Part shown: one piece after another, positions 36,721-44,821 of the stretch
Position numbering within the stretch: the first letter of the stretch is position 1
How the letters are laid out: each line of letters starts with the position of its first letter
Translations under genes and position numbers: made by a program
Notes under the pieces: generated by a model
Told to the model about the DNA's origin: nothing
The model's database searches: none
What the model saw: only the letters and a program-made list of their open reading frames with translations
DNA from: Bacillus sp. FJAT-28004
GTDB taxonomy: Bacteria; Bacillota; Bacilli; Paenibacillales; Paenibacillaceae
DNA length: 64,000 nucleotides
Assembly: GCF_001280845.1 (NCBI RefSeq)
Contig: NZ_LGHP01000001.1
Location: forward strand, 2,380,435-2,444,434
Direction: 5' to 3'

Positions 36721-36760
36721 AAAAGGGAATCAAGCCTAATTGGGCTGATTCCTTTTTTTT
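36721..36760 (+). terminator. Intrinsic terminator of the MOSC-to-DUF4129 run
   Basis: GGAATCA-A-GCC pairs with GGC-TGATTCC and is followed by eight T, directly after the stop codon. Confidence 0.85.
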
Positions 36761-36785
36761 TGATATTATTTACAGTAAAGCAATA

Positions 36786-37763
36786 TCATGATTTGAGGTT
36801 TAGAATATGCTCGGCTATTTTATGACCATGATAACGTCCGGATTCAATGAAAATCTCATTTGCTTCATGTCTTGATGCTACGACTCCTGCGAGATATATG
36901 CCAGGAATGTTCGTCTCCATCGTATCTTCGTTGAAAGTAGGATAACCTTCTTCCTCAATCGTAACGCCGCTTGCGTTAAGGAAGTTGCGATCGGGGTGGA
37001 AGCCAGTCAAAGCCAAAACAAAATCATTTTCAATCTGGATGTCGCCTTCAGGACCATGAACCGTTATATAATTGTTCTCGATAGAGGTTACGGTTGACTG
37101 GAACAGCATGCGAATGGAGCCTTTGGTTACCTTGCTCTGGAAACCTGGCTTGACCCAAGGCTTAATACTAGTGGAGTAATCATTGCCGCGATAGACGACC
37201 GTTACATCTGCACCGACACGTTCTAGCTCTAATGCCGCATCGATCGCTGAGTTGCTTCCGCCAATGATAGCGACCTTCATTCCAACGTAAGGATGCGATT
37301 CGCGGAAAAAATGACTGACTTTATTGAGCTGCTCGCCGGGAATACCCAGTTCGTTTGGATGATCGAAATAACCTGTAGCAATGATGACATATCTGCTTTT
37401 GTATAGGCGTTTCTCCCCAAACCGATCTTCACCCTGTAAAATGAATTGACCGTCCTCAGGCGTAATGCTTTTTATCGCTTCATAAGCTTGTACACGAACG
37501 TGATTACGCTGAGCGGCCGTTCTATAATAATGGAGTGCTTCCAGTCTGGAAGGTTTATCGTTAGCTGTCGTAAAGGGTATTCCACCGATTTCAAGCATCT
37601 CAGGGCTGCTAAAAAAATGCATGTAGGTTGGATATTGCGAGATCGAATGAACAATGTTGCGTTTTTCTATGACAAGTGGCTGAAGACCAATTCGTTCGAG
37701 TTCAATCGCTGCTGCCAAGCCGCACGGGCCGGCTCCAATAATAATGGCTTCTTCTTTTTGCAT
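36786..37763 (-). CDS. ypdA: Bacillithiol-disulfide reductase YpdA (Bdr)
   Basis: A 325-residue flavoprotein. The N-terminal FAD motif is GAGPCGLAAA, with the conserved YpdA cysteine at C14; NADPH motif GGSNSAIDAA lies mid-protein. YpdA reduces bacillithiol disulfide with NADPH and, unlike thioredoxin reductase, has no CxxC. The ATG at 37763 follows GGAGGG and gives the correct C14 numbering; a longer frame reaching 37835 is rejected. Its presence implies a bacillithiol-using Firmicute. Confidence 0.9.
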   Translation of the reverse strand: MQKEEAIIIGAGPCGLAAAIELERIGLQPLVIEKRNIVHSISQYPTYMHFFSSPEMLEIGGIPFTTANDKPSRLEALHYYRTAAQRNHVRVQAYEAIKSITPEDGQFILQGEDRFGEKRLYKSRYVIIATGYFDHPNELGIPGEQLNKVSHFFRESHPYVGMKVAIIGGSNSAIDAALELERVGADVTVVYRGNDYSTSIKPWVKPGFQSKVTKGSIRMLFQSTVTSIENNYITVHGPEGDIQIENDFVLALTGFHPDRNFLNASGVTIEEEGYPTFNEDTMETNIPGIYLAGVVASRHEANEIFIESGRYHGHKIAEHILNLKS

Positions 37764-37971
37764 TCGTGTTACCCTCCTATAATATAACGAAGCTATTATA
37801 ACTTCTAATATAACGATCATTTTACTGCGAGGCACACATATTGTGCAAATTTGGATGTATGGCTCTCGTTTACATGCAATGTATTATTGTATAATAATGT
37901 GTAACCATTCTTATTTGTATACCGGTTCTTTGAAACTAGCTTTACTTCACAATATGATAGGAGGAGATCAC

Positions 37972-38514
37972 ATGCGGCGACGTTTTGTAATAGAGGCAGT
38001 AATGGTGGCAACGTATGGACATCTTCTTGTTCCGAGTCGTCCAATAGATTTTGTCGTTCCTTATTCTTCCATAGCTGAGCTATATGATATGAGAGACGGT
38101 GTTGAACCTGTCATGGATGATCCAGATGATGATGGTCATGTAAAATCCAAAATAAATGAGCTGATCGCTTTTTTTGAGGACGCGCTCAACAGCAAAAAAA
38201 TAGAAAAGGCGATGCAGGTGCCTTGGCGAGAAAGCTCGCCGCTAATTCTAAACGATACCATTCATTTTACGGTCGTGCATGCTGTCGATAACGCGTATTA
38301 TGGTGAAATGTTCGATCCGATCGAAACTGAATTGCTGTTAACAGGCTTGAAGCTGAAGGTACCATTGTTGTCTGATCAGTTTGAGTTTCAGGATAAGCTT
38401 ATTGAAGCTGAGGTTCCAGTACAAATTTACGATATTGAGGATTTTGAGTTTGCAGTGGAGGAAGGCATCTCCTCAAGCGACTTTGATTTGCCCAACGAGT
38501 CGGACAGGTTTTAA
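37972..38514 (+). CDS. Conserved-looking protein of unknown function, 180 residues
   Basis: The ATG at 37972 follows AGGAGGAG, a strong ribosome binding site, so the upstream extension to 37843 is rejected. The protein begins RRRFVIEAVMVATYGHLL and has an acidic middle (DDPDDDGHVKSK) and C-terminus. It is soluble and not recognised by me. It lies divergently from ypdA. No metal or nucleotide motif is visible. Confidence 0.65.
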   Translation: MRRRFVIEAVMVATYGHLLVPSRPIDFVVPYSSIAELYDMRDGVEPVMDDPDDDGHVKSKINELIAFFEDALNSKKIEKAMQVPWRESSPLILNDTIHFTVVHAVDNAYYGEMFDPIETELLLTGLKLKVPLLSDQFEFQDKLIEAEVPVQIYDIEDFEFAVEEGISSSDFDLPNESDRF

Positions 38515-38535
38515 ATTTTTTTTTGTAAACACCTC

Positions 38536-38565
38536 TTGCGTAAAGGCAGAAACTGATGTTAAGAT
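38536..38565 (+). promoter_or_regulatory. Possible promoter of the ABC exporter leader
   Basis: TTGCGT, 18-base spacer, TAAGAT, 54 bases before the leader ORF start. Both boxes are imperfect. Confidence 0.35.
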
Positions 38566-38618
38566 TTGGATGGGTTAGGAAAATATGATCAAATGGATAC
38601 GAAAAGGGGGGCTCACGA

Positions 38619-38732
38619 ATGTTTAATAATTGGATGGGAATGATTGACGGCGACGCACAGTTTAGCATGAAATTCCAGCCATTTATTCAAACATGCCGAT
38701 CGGGCTGCCTTCGTTCATTGGTGTCAACGTAG
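38619..38732 (+). CDS. Putative 37-residue leader peptide of the ABC exporter operon
   Basis: ATG with AAGGGGG about 8 bases upstream and a TAG stop at 38730-38732. The peptide begins MFNNWMGMIDGD and ends in CRSGCLRSLVST. A strong terminator starts 31 bases after its stop and lies just upstream of the exporter gene. Sequence inside the ORF (GGCT 38703-38706 and CTTCG 38709-38713) can pair with AGCC and CGAAG in and beside the terminator 5' arm, giving a possible antiterminator. The arrangement resembles bmrB upstream of bmrCD in Bacillus subtilis, a leader controlled by ribosome-targeting antibiotics. Confidence 0.5.
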   Translation: MFNNWMGMIDGDAQFSMKFQPFIQTCRSGCLRSLVST

Positions 38733-38762
38733 CTATTTTAAGCGTTGCACGCTATTATACGA

Positions 38763-38798
38763 AGATCTCAAGCCGACTTTGGCTTGAGGTCTTTTTTT
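38763..38798 (+). terminator. Terminator/attenuator before the ABC exporter
   Basis: 12-bp stem (38763-38774 with 38781-38792, one T-G pair) followed by seven T, ending 28 bases before the exporter ATG. Confidence 0.8.
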
Positions 38799-38825
38799 GT
38801 TTCCTACAGGGGAAGGGGCACTCCA

Positions 38826-40571
38826 ATGAAAACGCTGTTACGTTTGATGATTTATGTAAGACCAAGTGCCAAATGGGTATTTACAGCGGTAATCATTATG
38901 ATTTTTGCGACGATATTTGATTTGGTGGCACCGTGGGTATTAGCCTTAATATTTGATGAAGGAATTGGAAAAAGCAATATGTCCGTCGTTATAGGATTAA
39001 CACTTGCTTTGGCAGGCATTCAAGCTTTAAAAAGCTTAGGCATGTTCATACAAGGATATTCCCAAGAGCTGGTCGGTCAAAATGTGGTGTTTAAGCTTCG
39101 GAAGGAGCTATATGAGCATCTGCAGCGCTTATCATTCTCTTATTATGACCGCGCACAGACCGGGCAATTGATGTCGAGAATGACTGGTGATATTGACGCG
39201 GTAAAAAACTTTGTCGGGTTTGGAGCGATGAACCTAATTACTGGCTTGCTTACATTTGTCGGAACGACTATTTTCATGATGACAATGCAATGGAAGGTAA
39301 CCTTAATCAGCTTAATAACAATCCCTTTTATTTTGTTAGTGTTATTTCGCTTTAACCACAAGGTAGGACCAGCTTGGTCCAATATTCGCGAACAAATGGG
39401 GCGTTTAACGACAACGCTTCAAGAAAATATTTCAGGCATTCGAGTAGTCAAATCATTTGCGACCGAGACGGTAGAGCAGCAGAAGTTCGCAGAGCGAAAC
39501 GAGCAAAATTTCGATACGAATATGGATCGGGCAAGGCTGGAGGCAAAAGCATTTCCGTTAATGGGCTTCTACGGCGGTCTCACCTTTGTCATGATGATCT
39601 GGATCGGAGCTATCTTTGTCGCTCGCGACGAAATGTCAATTGGTACCTTTATGGCGTTCCAATGGTATACATGGGGCATCATTTGGCCGCTTAATATGCT
39701 TGGCTGGCAAATTAATATTTTTCAGCAAGCGATTAAAGCGGCTCCGCGCGTATTTGAAGTGCTGGATACACCGATTGATATCCAAAATCCCGATCAAGCT
39801 AAAGATACAAGCGGTATGCGCGGTAATGTAGTATTCGATCAAGTAACATTCTACTTTTCGGATCAGGATACAGCGAAGGATAAGCCAATATTGGATGAGG
39901 TTTCTTTCCAAGTGAAGCAAGGTGAGGTTATCGGTGTACTTGGAGCAACGGGATCAGGCAAAAGCAGTCTCATTGGTTTGCTTTCACGTTATTATGATGT
40001 GTCCGGAGGCAGTGTTCTCATCGATGGCGTAGATGTGCGGAAATACGACCTTGACGGACTTCGGAGCAGCATAGGCATCGTACCGCAAGAGACCTTCTTG
40101 TTCTCAGCGTCGATTCGAGATAATATCGCCTACGGTCATCCTGATGCTTCGCAGGAGCAAATTGAGGAAGCAGCACGCAAATCACAGATTCATTCCTTTA
40201 TCGAAAGCATGCCAAACGGTTATGATACGCGGATCGGAGAGCGAGGCGTCGGACTCTCAGGCGGGCAAAGACAACGTGTGGCGCTTGCTCGTGCTATTTT
40301 AATGGATCCACCGATTCTTGTATTGGATGAAGCGACGGCAAGCGTAGATACAGCAACTGAATCCGCAATCCACGAAGCTCTGTTAGAAGTAATGAAAGGG
40401 CGGACGACGTTTATTATCGCGCAGCGGCTTTCTTCCATTCAGCATGCAGATCGTATTATTGTTCTTGAAAATGGCCGCGTGGCTGAAGAAGGTACACATA
40501 AGGAATTAAACGAAGGCAGTGGCTTCTTCCGTCAATTGTTCGATAGACAGAAGCAAATCGCTCATCAATAG
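38826..40571 (+). CDS. ABC exporter half-transporter 1 (heterodimer subunit, degenerate H-loop)
   Basis: A 581-residue half-transporter: six-helix membrane domain (about 15-310) then an ABC ATPase. Walker A starts at G373 (GATGSGKSS), signature LSGGQ is 477-481 and Walker B ILVLDEATAS follows. The H-loop position is Q533 (IIAQRLSS) where histidine is normal. The partner encoded 15 bases downstream has the opposite defect, so the two should form a heterodimeric multidrug-type exporter with one inactive site (YknUV, YfiBC, BmrCD class). ATG at 38826 behind GGGGAAGGGG; the frame upstream to 38745 runs through the terminator and is rejected. Confidence 0.9.
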   Translation: MKTLLRLMIYVRPSAKWVFTAVIIMIFATIFDLVAPWVLALIFDEGIGKSNMSVVIGLTLALAGIQALKSLGMFIQGYSQELVGQNVVFKLRKELYEHLQRLSFSYYDRAQTGQLMSRMTGDIDAVKNFVGFGAMNLITGLLTFVGTTIFMMTMQWKVTLISLITIPFILLVLFRFNHKVGPAWSNIREQMGRLTTTLQENISGIRVVKSFATETVEQQKFAERNEQNFDTNMDRARLEAKAFPLMGFYGGLTFVMMIWIGAIFVARDEMSIGTFMAFQWYTWGIIWPLNMLGWQINIFQQAIKAAPRVFEVLDTPIDIQNPDQAKDTSGMRGNVVFDQVTFYFSDQDTAKDKPILDEVSFQVKQGEVIGVLGATGSGKSSLIGLLSRYYDVSGGSVLIDGVDVRKYDLDGLRSSIGIVPQETFLFSASIRDNIAYGHPDASQEQIEEAARKSQIHSFIESMPNGYDTRIGERGVGLSGGQRQRVALARAILMDPPILVLDEATASVDTATESAIHEALLEVMKGRTTFIIAQRLSSIQHADRIIVLENGRVAEEGTHKELNEGSGFFRQLFDRQKQIAHQ

Positions 40572-40586
40572 AAAAGAGGTGAGATC

Positions 40587-42395
40587 ATGAGTCAAGTGGA
40601 ATGGGATATGGATAATGATGTGGAGGAGAAGCCGTTTAATGGCAAATACATGCGGCGTATGCTGCAATATCTTATCCCGTATCGCAAATTAATGACATGG
40701 GTCATTATTATCGTTCTTATTAATATGCTATTAAGCTTATCCGAGCCGATTATTCTTGCGTATATCATAGATAAAGGGATCAACCAAACAGATTATTCCG
40801 TTATTCATGTATTAGGTGCCGTCTTGCTTGGCGTTAAGCTAATAGGCTGGTTGTTCAGCTATATGCATACCAAATGGATCAATTTTACAGGACAACGCAT
40901 TTTGTTTGATCTTCGTCAGCAATTATTTAATCATTTGCAAACCTTGTCATTTCGTTTTTTTGACGGACGGCCGGCAGGTAAAATCATGTCCAGAATTACT
41001 AACGATACGAATGCGATAGGTGAGCTGATCAACGGCGGCTTGATTACGATGGTGATGGAGGTTACACATTTACTCGGCATCGTCATTATTTTGATGTGGA
41101 TGGATTGGCAGCTCGCTCTGCTTTCGTTTATTATGATGCCGCTGCTCTATTTCATCGTCGCGAAGCTCCGTCCAAAAATCGAAGGTTCATGGTCGCGTTC
41201 ACGCTCAACAATGTCATCGATTAACGGTAATGTTAACGAAACGATTCAAGGGATACGTGTCATTCAAGCATTCTCCCGCCAACGGACAAATAATGAGCGA
41301 TTTGAAGCCATAAATACTCGCAACAAAGGCGCGTTCATGCGGGCAATTACGTTGGAATCTACCGTATATCCACTAGTTGAAATGATTGGAATGCTGGGTA
41401 CTTGCATCGTTGTATGGTTTGGAGCTATGAGGGTCATTGAGGGTGCAATAACGCTTGGCTTTATTATGGCTTTTATTAACTATTTGTGGCGGTTCTGGGG
41501 TCCTCTGAGCGCGTTATCCAAGGTGTACAGTCAGCTGTTGTCCGCCATGGCCTCAGCCGAGCGCATTTTTGAAGTGCTTGACACCGATCCTGAGGTAAAA
41601 AATAGTAAGCATGCACTAGAACTGCCGCAGGTTCGTGGCGAGGTTGACTTTGATAATGTATCGTTCCGATATGAGGAAAATAAGCCTGACGTGCTTCATA
41701 ACGTCTCCTTCCACGTCAAGCCAGGGCAAAGAGTCGCTTTAGTCGGACCAACTGGCGCAGGAAAAAGTACGATCGTTAATTTATTGATGCGTTTCTACGA
41801 TGCAACTGACGGTACCGTTCGTATTGATGGAATGGATGTCAAGCAGGCAACACTCGAATCTCTGCGCAAGCAAATGGGAATCGTGCTGCAAGATTCATTT
41901 ATTTTTGCGGGTACGGTAGAAGAGAACTTACGTTATGGAAACGACCATGCCACGGAGGAAGAGATGCTTAGAGCAGCCGAGAGTGTGAGGCTCGACCGCG
42001 TCGTAAGCAAGCTGTCAGATGGCTATCAGACACAGCTGGAGGAGCGAGGATCGAAGCTCTCTGTCGGTCAGAGGCAGCTGCTTGCCTTCGGACGCGTCTT
42101 GTTATCAGATCCTAGCATACTCATATTAGACGAGGCTACTTCTAGCGTAGATATGGAAACAGAGCAGCATATCCAAGAGGCATTGCAGACGCTGCTTGCG
42201 GGCAGAACGGCATTTATTATTGCGCACCGACTATCCACCATTAAGGACGCTGATCTCATTCTCGTCATTGAGAACGGCCGAGTTGCTGAGCAGGGGTCGC
42301 ATTCGGAGTTGATGAAGAAAGGCGGCATCTACTCAAATCTTGTTCTAACGCAGCTTTCTATGCAGGAATCTGTTATTTTGCAAACAAGTTCTTAA
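40587..42395 (+). CDS. ABC exporter half-transporter 2 (heterodimer subunit, degenerate signature)
   Basis: A 602-residue half-transporter with six membrane helices and a C-terminal ATPase. Walker A starts at G387 (GPTGAGKST). The signature is LSVGQ at 491-495, with Val replacing Gly, Walker B is ILILDEATSS and the H-loop histidine H547 is intact (IIAHRLST). Its own Walker A/B/H set would pair with the good LSGGQ of subunit 1 to form the one competent site. Closest by length and wording to the YknV/YfiC group. Substrate unknown; drug or lipid export is typical. Confidence 0.9.
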   Translation: MSQVEWDMDNDVEEKPFNGKYMRRMLQYLIPYRKLMTWVIIIVLINMLLSLSEPIILAYIIDKGINQTDYSVIHVLGAVLLGVKLIGWLFSYMHTKWINFTGQRILFDLRQQLFNHLQTLSFRFFDGRPAGKIMSRITNDTNAIGELINGGLITMVMEVTHLLGIVIILMWMDWQLALLSFIMMPLLYFIVAKLRPKIEGSWSRSRSTMSSINGNVNETIQGIRVIQAFSRQRTNNERFEAINTRNKGAFMRAITLESTVYPLVEMIGMLGTCIVVWFGAMRVIEGAITLGFIMAFINYLWRFWGPLSALSKVYSQLLSAMASAERIFEVLDTDPEVKNSKHALELPQVRGEVDFDNVSFRYEENKPDVLHNVSFHVKPGQRVALVGPTGAGKSTIVNLLMRFYDATDGTVRIDGMDVKQATLESLRKQMGIVLQDSFIFAGTVEENLRYGNDHATEEEMLRAAESVRLDRVVSKLSDGYQTQLEERGSKLSVGQRQLLAFGRVLLSDPSILILDEATSSVDMETEQHIQEALQTLLAGRTAFIIAHRLSTIKDADLILVIENGRVAEQGSHSELMKKGGIYSNLVLTQLSMQESVILQTSS

Positions 42396-42412
42396 TGGCA
42401 TTAATAAAGAAA

Positions 42413-42468
42413 AGAGGTCAAGTCAGGCTAACGCATAGTTGCGTTAGCTCGTCTCGTCCTCTTTTTTT
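42413..42468. terminator. Terminator of the ABC exporter operon, overlapping the xerS 3' end
   Basis: AGAGG pairs with CCTCT and an inner GCTAACGCA-TAGT-TGCGTTAGC stem is perfect; seven T follow on the plus strand. Confidence 0.82.
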
Positions 42469-43484
42469 GTTCGATCGATTGCTTGTGCCATCGTTTTATC
42501 GGTTAAGTGTGCGTATATTTGCGTCGTTTCCGGTGAGGCATGCCCAAGCTGCTCCTGGGTCTTGTAAATGTCGTTTCGCAAGTAGTAGTCAGTGGCGAAG
42601 CTATGTCTGAGCTTATGTACGGATAAGTAGGGTTTTCCAAAGCGTTTGGCATATTTGAGCACCATTTCTTGAATAGCTCGTTTTGTCATGCGTGAGCCTT
42701 CGTTTTTCCCATTAGCAACGGCTAGAAACAAAGCTTTCTCTCTTTTAGGTGCTTTGTAACGGAGATCCCTTAGGGTCAAGTAAGCTTGTAAATCCTCAAC
42801 GGCCTCTTGGCGAAAATAAACAGGGGTTTTAAACGTATCATCATTTTTACCTTTGCGATAAACATAGGAAAGTTTTTTCTTAAGGTCGATATCATCGACG
42901 TTTAAGTTGACGAGTTCAGATACACGTAAGCCTGAATGTAAAATAAAGCTAATGATACATGCATCTCTTGTCATATTTAACTCATATGCGTAAAGAGCCT
43001 GCTTGTTTTTGGCGACATCCGTCCCATAATGCTGCTTTATATAAGCCATAAATTCGGATATTTCCTCTTCTTGAAGCAATTTTCCCTCAAGCTTTGCGGC
43101 TGTATCTTTCGGCTTATGAGTCCGCTTGATCGTTACCTTAGCCATTACATTTCGTTTAAGCAGAGGGTAAAATTCCTCATCCTCAGCAATTTGGCTTAAA
43201 TAATGAAACAACGAACGGAGGGAGGAAAGCTTGCGTGAGATCGTCGTTTTACTGTTACGCTCCACTTTGTGTGTCGATAAATACATACGGAAGCCATCAA
43301 TGCTGTCCATATGCAGCTTTTCCAGTTCAAGTAACGCTACATCTCTAATATTTGCTGCCTCAGATAGACCTTCTGCCATCAACCAGTTAAGAAACGTTTC
43401 ATAATCTCTCATATATTCTACAAGTGATGAGGGGGATAAATCCGGAAGTTTGTAATTGATAAACTTTTCAATATACCAAGGCAT
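42444..43484 (-). CDS. xerS: Tyrosine recombinase XerS
   Basis: A 346-residue (from this ATG) integrase-family recombinase. The SAM-like N-domain is followed by a catalytic domain with R in HSGLRVSELVNL, HKLRHSFATD, GHASPETTQIYAH and the nucleophile tyrosine in IYAHL. XerS proteins usually have about 17 more N-terminal residues before the MPWY motif. The open frame does continue upstream with a XerS-like sequence (DREELDKKLPT) to about 43538 but contains no ATG, GTG or TTG. TAGGAGTG (43553-43546) sits 9 bases before an ATC and 15 before an ATT. The true start may be non-canonical. XerS resolves chromosome dimers in some Firmicutes. Confidence 0.85.
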   Translation of the reverse strand: MPWYIEKFINYKLPDLSPSSLVEYMRDYETFLNWLMAEGLSEAANIRDVALLELEKLHMDSIDGFRMYLSTHKVERNSKTTISRKLSSLRSLFHYLSQIAEDEEFYPLLKRNVMAKVTIKRTHKPKDTAAKLEGKLLQEEEISEFMAYIKQHYGTDVAKNKQALYAYELNMTRDACIISFILHSGLRVSELVNLNVDDIDLKKKLSYVYRKGKNDDTFKTPVYFRQEAVEDLQAYLTLRDLRYKAPKREKALFLAVANGKNEGSRMTKRAIQEMVLKYAKRFGKPYLSVHKLRHSFATDYYLRNDIYKTQEQLGHASPETTQIYAHLTDKTMAQAIDRTKKEDETS

Positions 43485-43691
43485 AGTAGGTAGCTTCTTG
43501 TCGAGCTCTTCGCGATCTTTTTGCTTAATAATGTTGATGACGAGTCACTCCTAAAGTTAATGGCATGAATGATTAATGATGCTAAATGAACATAATAATA
43601 ATTATGTAAACAAATGAAGACATCATTGATATGAATAGTTATATTGTAACAATTACAGTAGGGGGGTACAACGTCAGAATAGGCTAGTTGC

Positions 43692-43720
43692 AAAAAAACA
43701 AGCCTCTTAACAGAGACTTG
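43692..43720 (-). terminator. Terminator of the NmrA-like gene
   Basis: On the minus strand CAAGTCTCT pairs with AGAGGCTTG, followed by seven T. Confidence 0.75.
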
Positions 43721-43735
43721 TCCTCGGTATGATCC

Positions 43736-44365
43736 TTATACGTTGATTGCTGTGAAGCGGCGATTTAGAAACTGCGGATTTTCGATTTCATCAAGCAATA
43801 CTGCAGCATAATCTTCCATGCTGATCTTGCTCTCATGACTAGCATTTAATAGAAAATGATCGTTGCCTAGTTGAACTTTTCCTGTTTTCTCTCCTGGCTC
43901 AAACATCGCAGCTGGACTAAAGAAAGTCCATTTCAATTCTTTCTCGCCGCGAAGTACTTCAAGCTGCTCGCTTTGTGCATTAGCCGTAGCATAATAGATG
44001 GATGGGAACTCAGGTGTGTCTTTTAAAAGCGTACCCTTGTCATCAACGAGCAAGCTGCCTGCGCCGCCAACATTATAAAGAATGGTATTAGGGGATTTCT
44101 TAAGTACCTCGATCAAATGCTTGATTACTTCCACATGCTGGTGCTCAACGCCTGGTTTCGCTGAGAAAGCATTAATAACAACATCAAACTCGTTTAGCTC
44201 AGCGCCCGTTTGAAACACATCTTTAACCAAAACTTCGAATCCTTGCGTGCTCGTGAGTTTTGATGCATCACGTACGATGGCAGTAACTTGGTGACCTCGG
44301 TTTTTGGCTTCCTCTACGATACGACTTCCAGCACGTCCTGCAGCACCAATAACAGCTATTTTCAT
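43736..44365 (-). CDS. NAD(P)-binding NmrA/SDR-like reductase (YwnB-like)
   Basis: A 209-residue Rossmann-fold protein. N-terminal IAVIGAAGRAGSRIV carries the GxxGxxG dinucleotide motif, and VINAFSAKPG and LYNVGGAGSLLVD are further family blocks. Such NmrA-like or flavin-reductase-like proteins are often induced by quinone, diamide or oxidative stress through HxlR or MarR regulators. The ribosome binding site is AAGGAG. Two matching palindromic operators lie between the promoter and the gene, so it is tightly repressed; the repressor gene is not in the window next to it. Confidence 0.82.
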   Translation of the reverse strand: MKIAVIGAAGRAGSRIVEEAKNRGHQVTAIVRDASKLTSTQGFEVLVKDVFQTGAELNEFDVVINAFSAKPGVEHQHVEVIKHLIEVLKKSPNTILYNVGGAGSLLVDDKGTLLKDTPEFPSIYYATANAQSEQLEVLRGEKELKWTFFSPAAMFEPGEKTGKVQLGNDHFLLNASHESKISMEDYAAVLLDEIENPQFLNRRFTAINV

Positions 44366-44419
44366 TTGAAAAACTCCTTTTTCTTAAGGTTTTATTATTT
44401 TGCAATCTAACTTCATGAG

Positions 44420-44440
44420 TTGTAACAATAATTGTTACAA
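44420..44440. promoter_or_regulatory. Operator 1 of the NmrA-like gene
   Basis: Perfect 10-bp inverted repeat TTGTAACAAT-A-ATTGTTACAA, 55 bases upstream of the start codon in the 5' untranslated region. Confidence 0.7.
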
Positions 44441-44475
44441 TCAGACTAAAAAATAAAAGCGACGCGTTCGCTTGA

Positions 44476-44494
44476 TGTAACTATTATAGTTACA
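44476..44494. promoter_or_regulatory. Operator 2 of the NmrA-like gene, over the -10 element
   Basis: Perfect 9-bp inverted repeat TGTAACTAT-T-ATAGTTACA with the same geometry as operator 1. Centres of the two are 55 bases apart. Confidence 0.7.
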
Positions 44495-44512
44495 AGTTTA
44501 GATTTTTGTCAA
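44483..44512 (-). promoter_or_regulatory. Consensus SigA promoter of the NmrA-like gene
   Basis: On the minus strand TTGACA (44512-44507), 18-base spacer, TATAAT (44488-44483). The -10 lies entirely inside operator 2. Confidence 0.8.
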
Positions 44513-44646
44513 TATGAAGTTTTGGGTTTATGAAGATTCGCACAACGGCTCATCTAAAATAAAAAATAGTTAAATTGTTTTTTAATTTTGAAACCCATTT
44601 ATAAACAGCCCGTATACCTTTTTATAACTTCATCGTGCTTCATTCC

Positions 44647-44740
44647 AAAGGGGAGTAGCTGCTACAGTAAAGTCGTCATTACGAGAATCTAACGATCTCC
44701 GGCTTTATTGGCAACTTAACGTTGTTAGCGAGACCTTTGC
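44647..44740 (+). promoter_or_regulatory. yybP-ykoY manganese riboswitch
   Basis: The diagnostic AAAGGGGAGTAGC is at 44647-44659 and the matching 3' side TAGCGAGACCTTTGCC at about 44726-44741. The intervening GTCATTACGAGAA hairpin side and the TTATTGGCAAC segment fit the two coaxial arms. This class binds Mn2+ and turns on export genes. It lies before a TerC-family gene, as in ykoY of Bacillus subtilis. The last bases of P1 are shared with the terminator stem at 44731. Confidence 0.92.
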
Positions 44741-44766
44741 CACTAGTCGGCAAAGGTCTATTTTTT
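44731..44766 (+). terminator. Riboswitch expression-platform terminator
   Basis: AGACCTTTGCC (44731-44741) pairs with GGCAAAGGTCT (44749-44759), followed by A and six T. Its 5' arm is also the 3' strand of the riboswitch P1, so Mn2+ binding should prevent termination. Confidence 0.88.
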
Positions 44767-44821
44767 GGGTGTAAGCGCAAGTTAAATTTACTTATGCAGA
44801 GTCGAAAGGGAGGAATCTAGT

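Noticed and set aside
38693..38920. 75-codon plus-strand ORF between the leader peptide and the ABC exporter
   Set aside because: It runs through a strong terminator stem and T tract and overlaps the exporter start; codons are an accident of the hairpin sequence.
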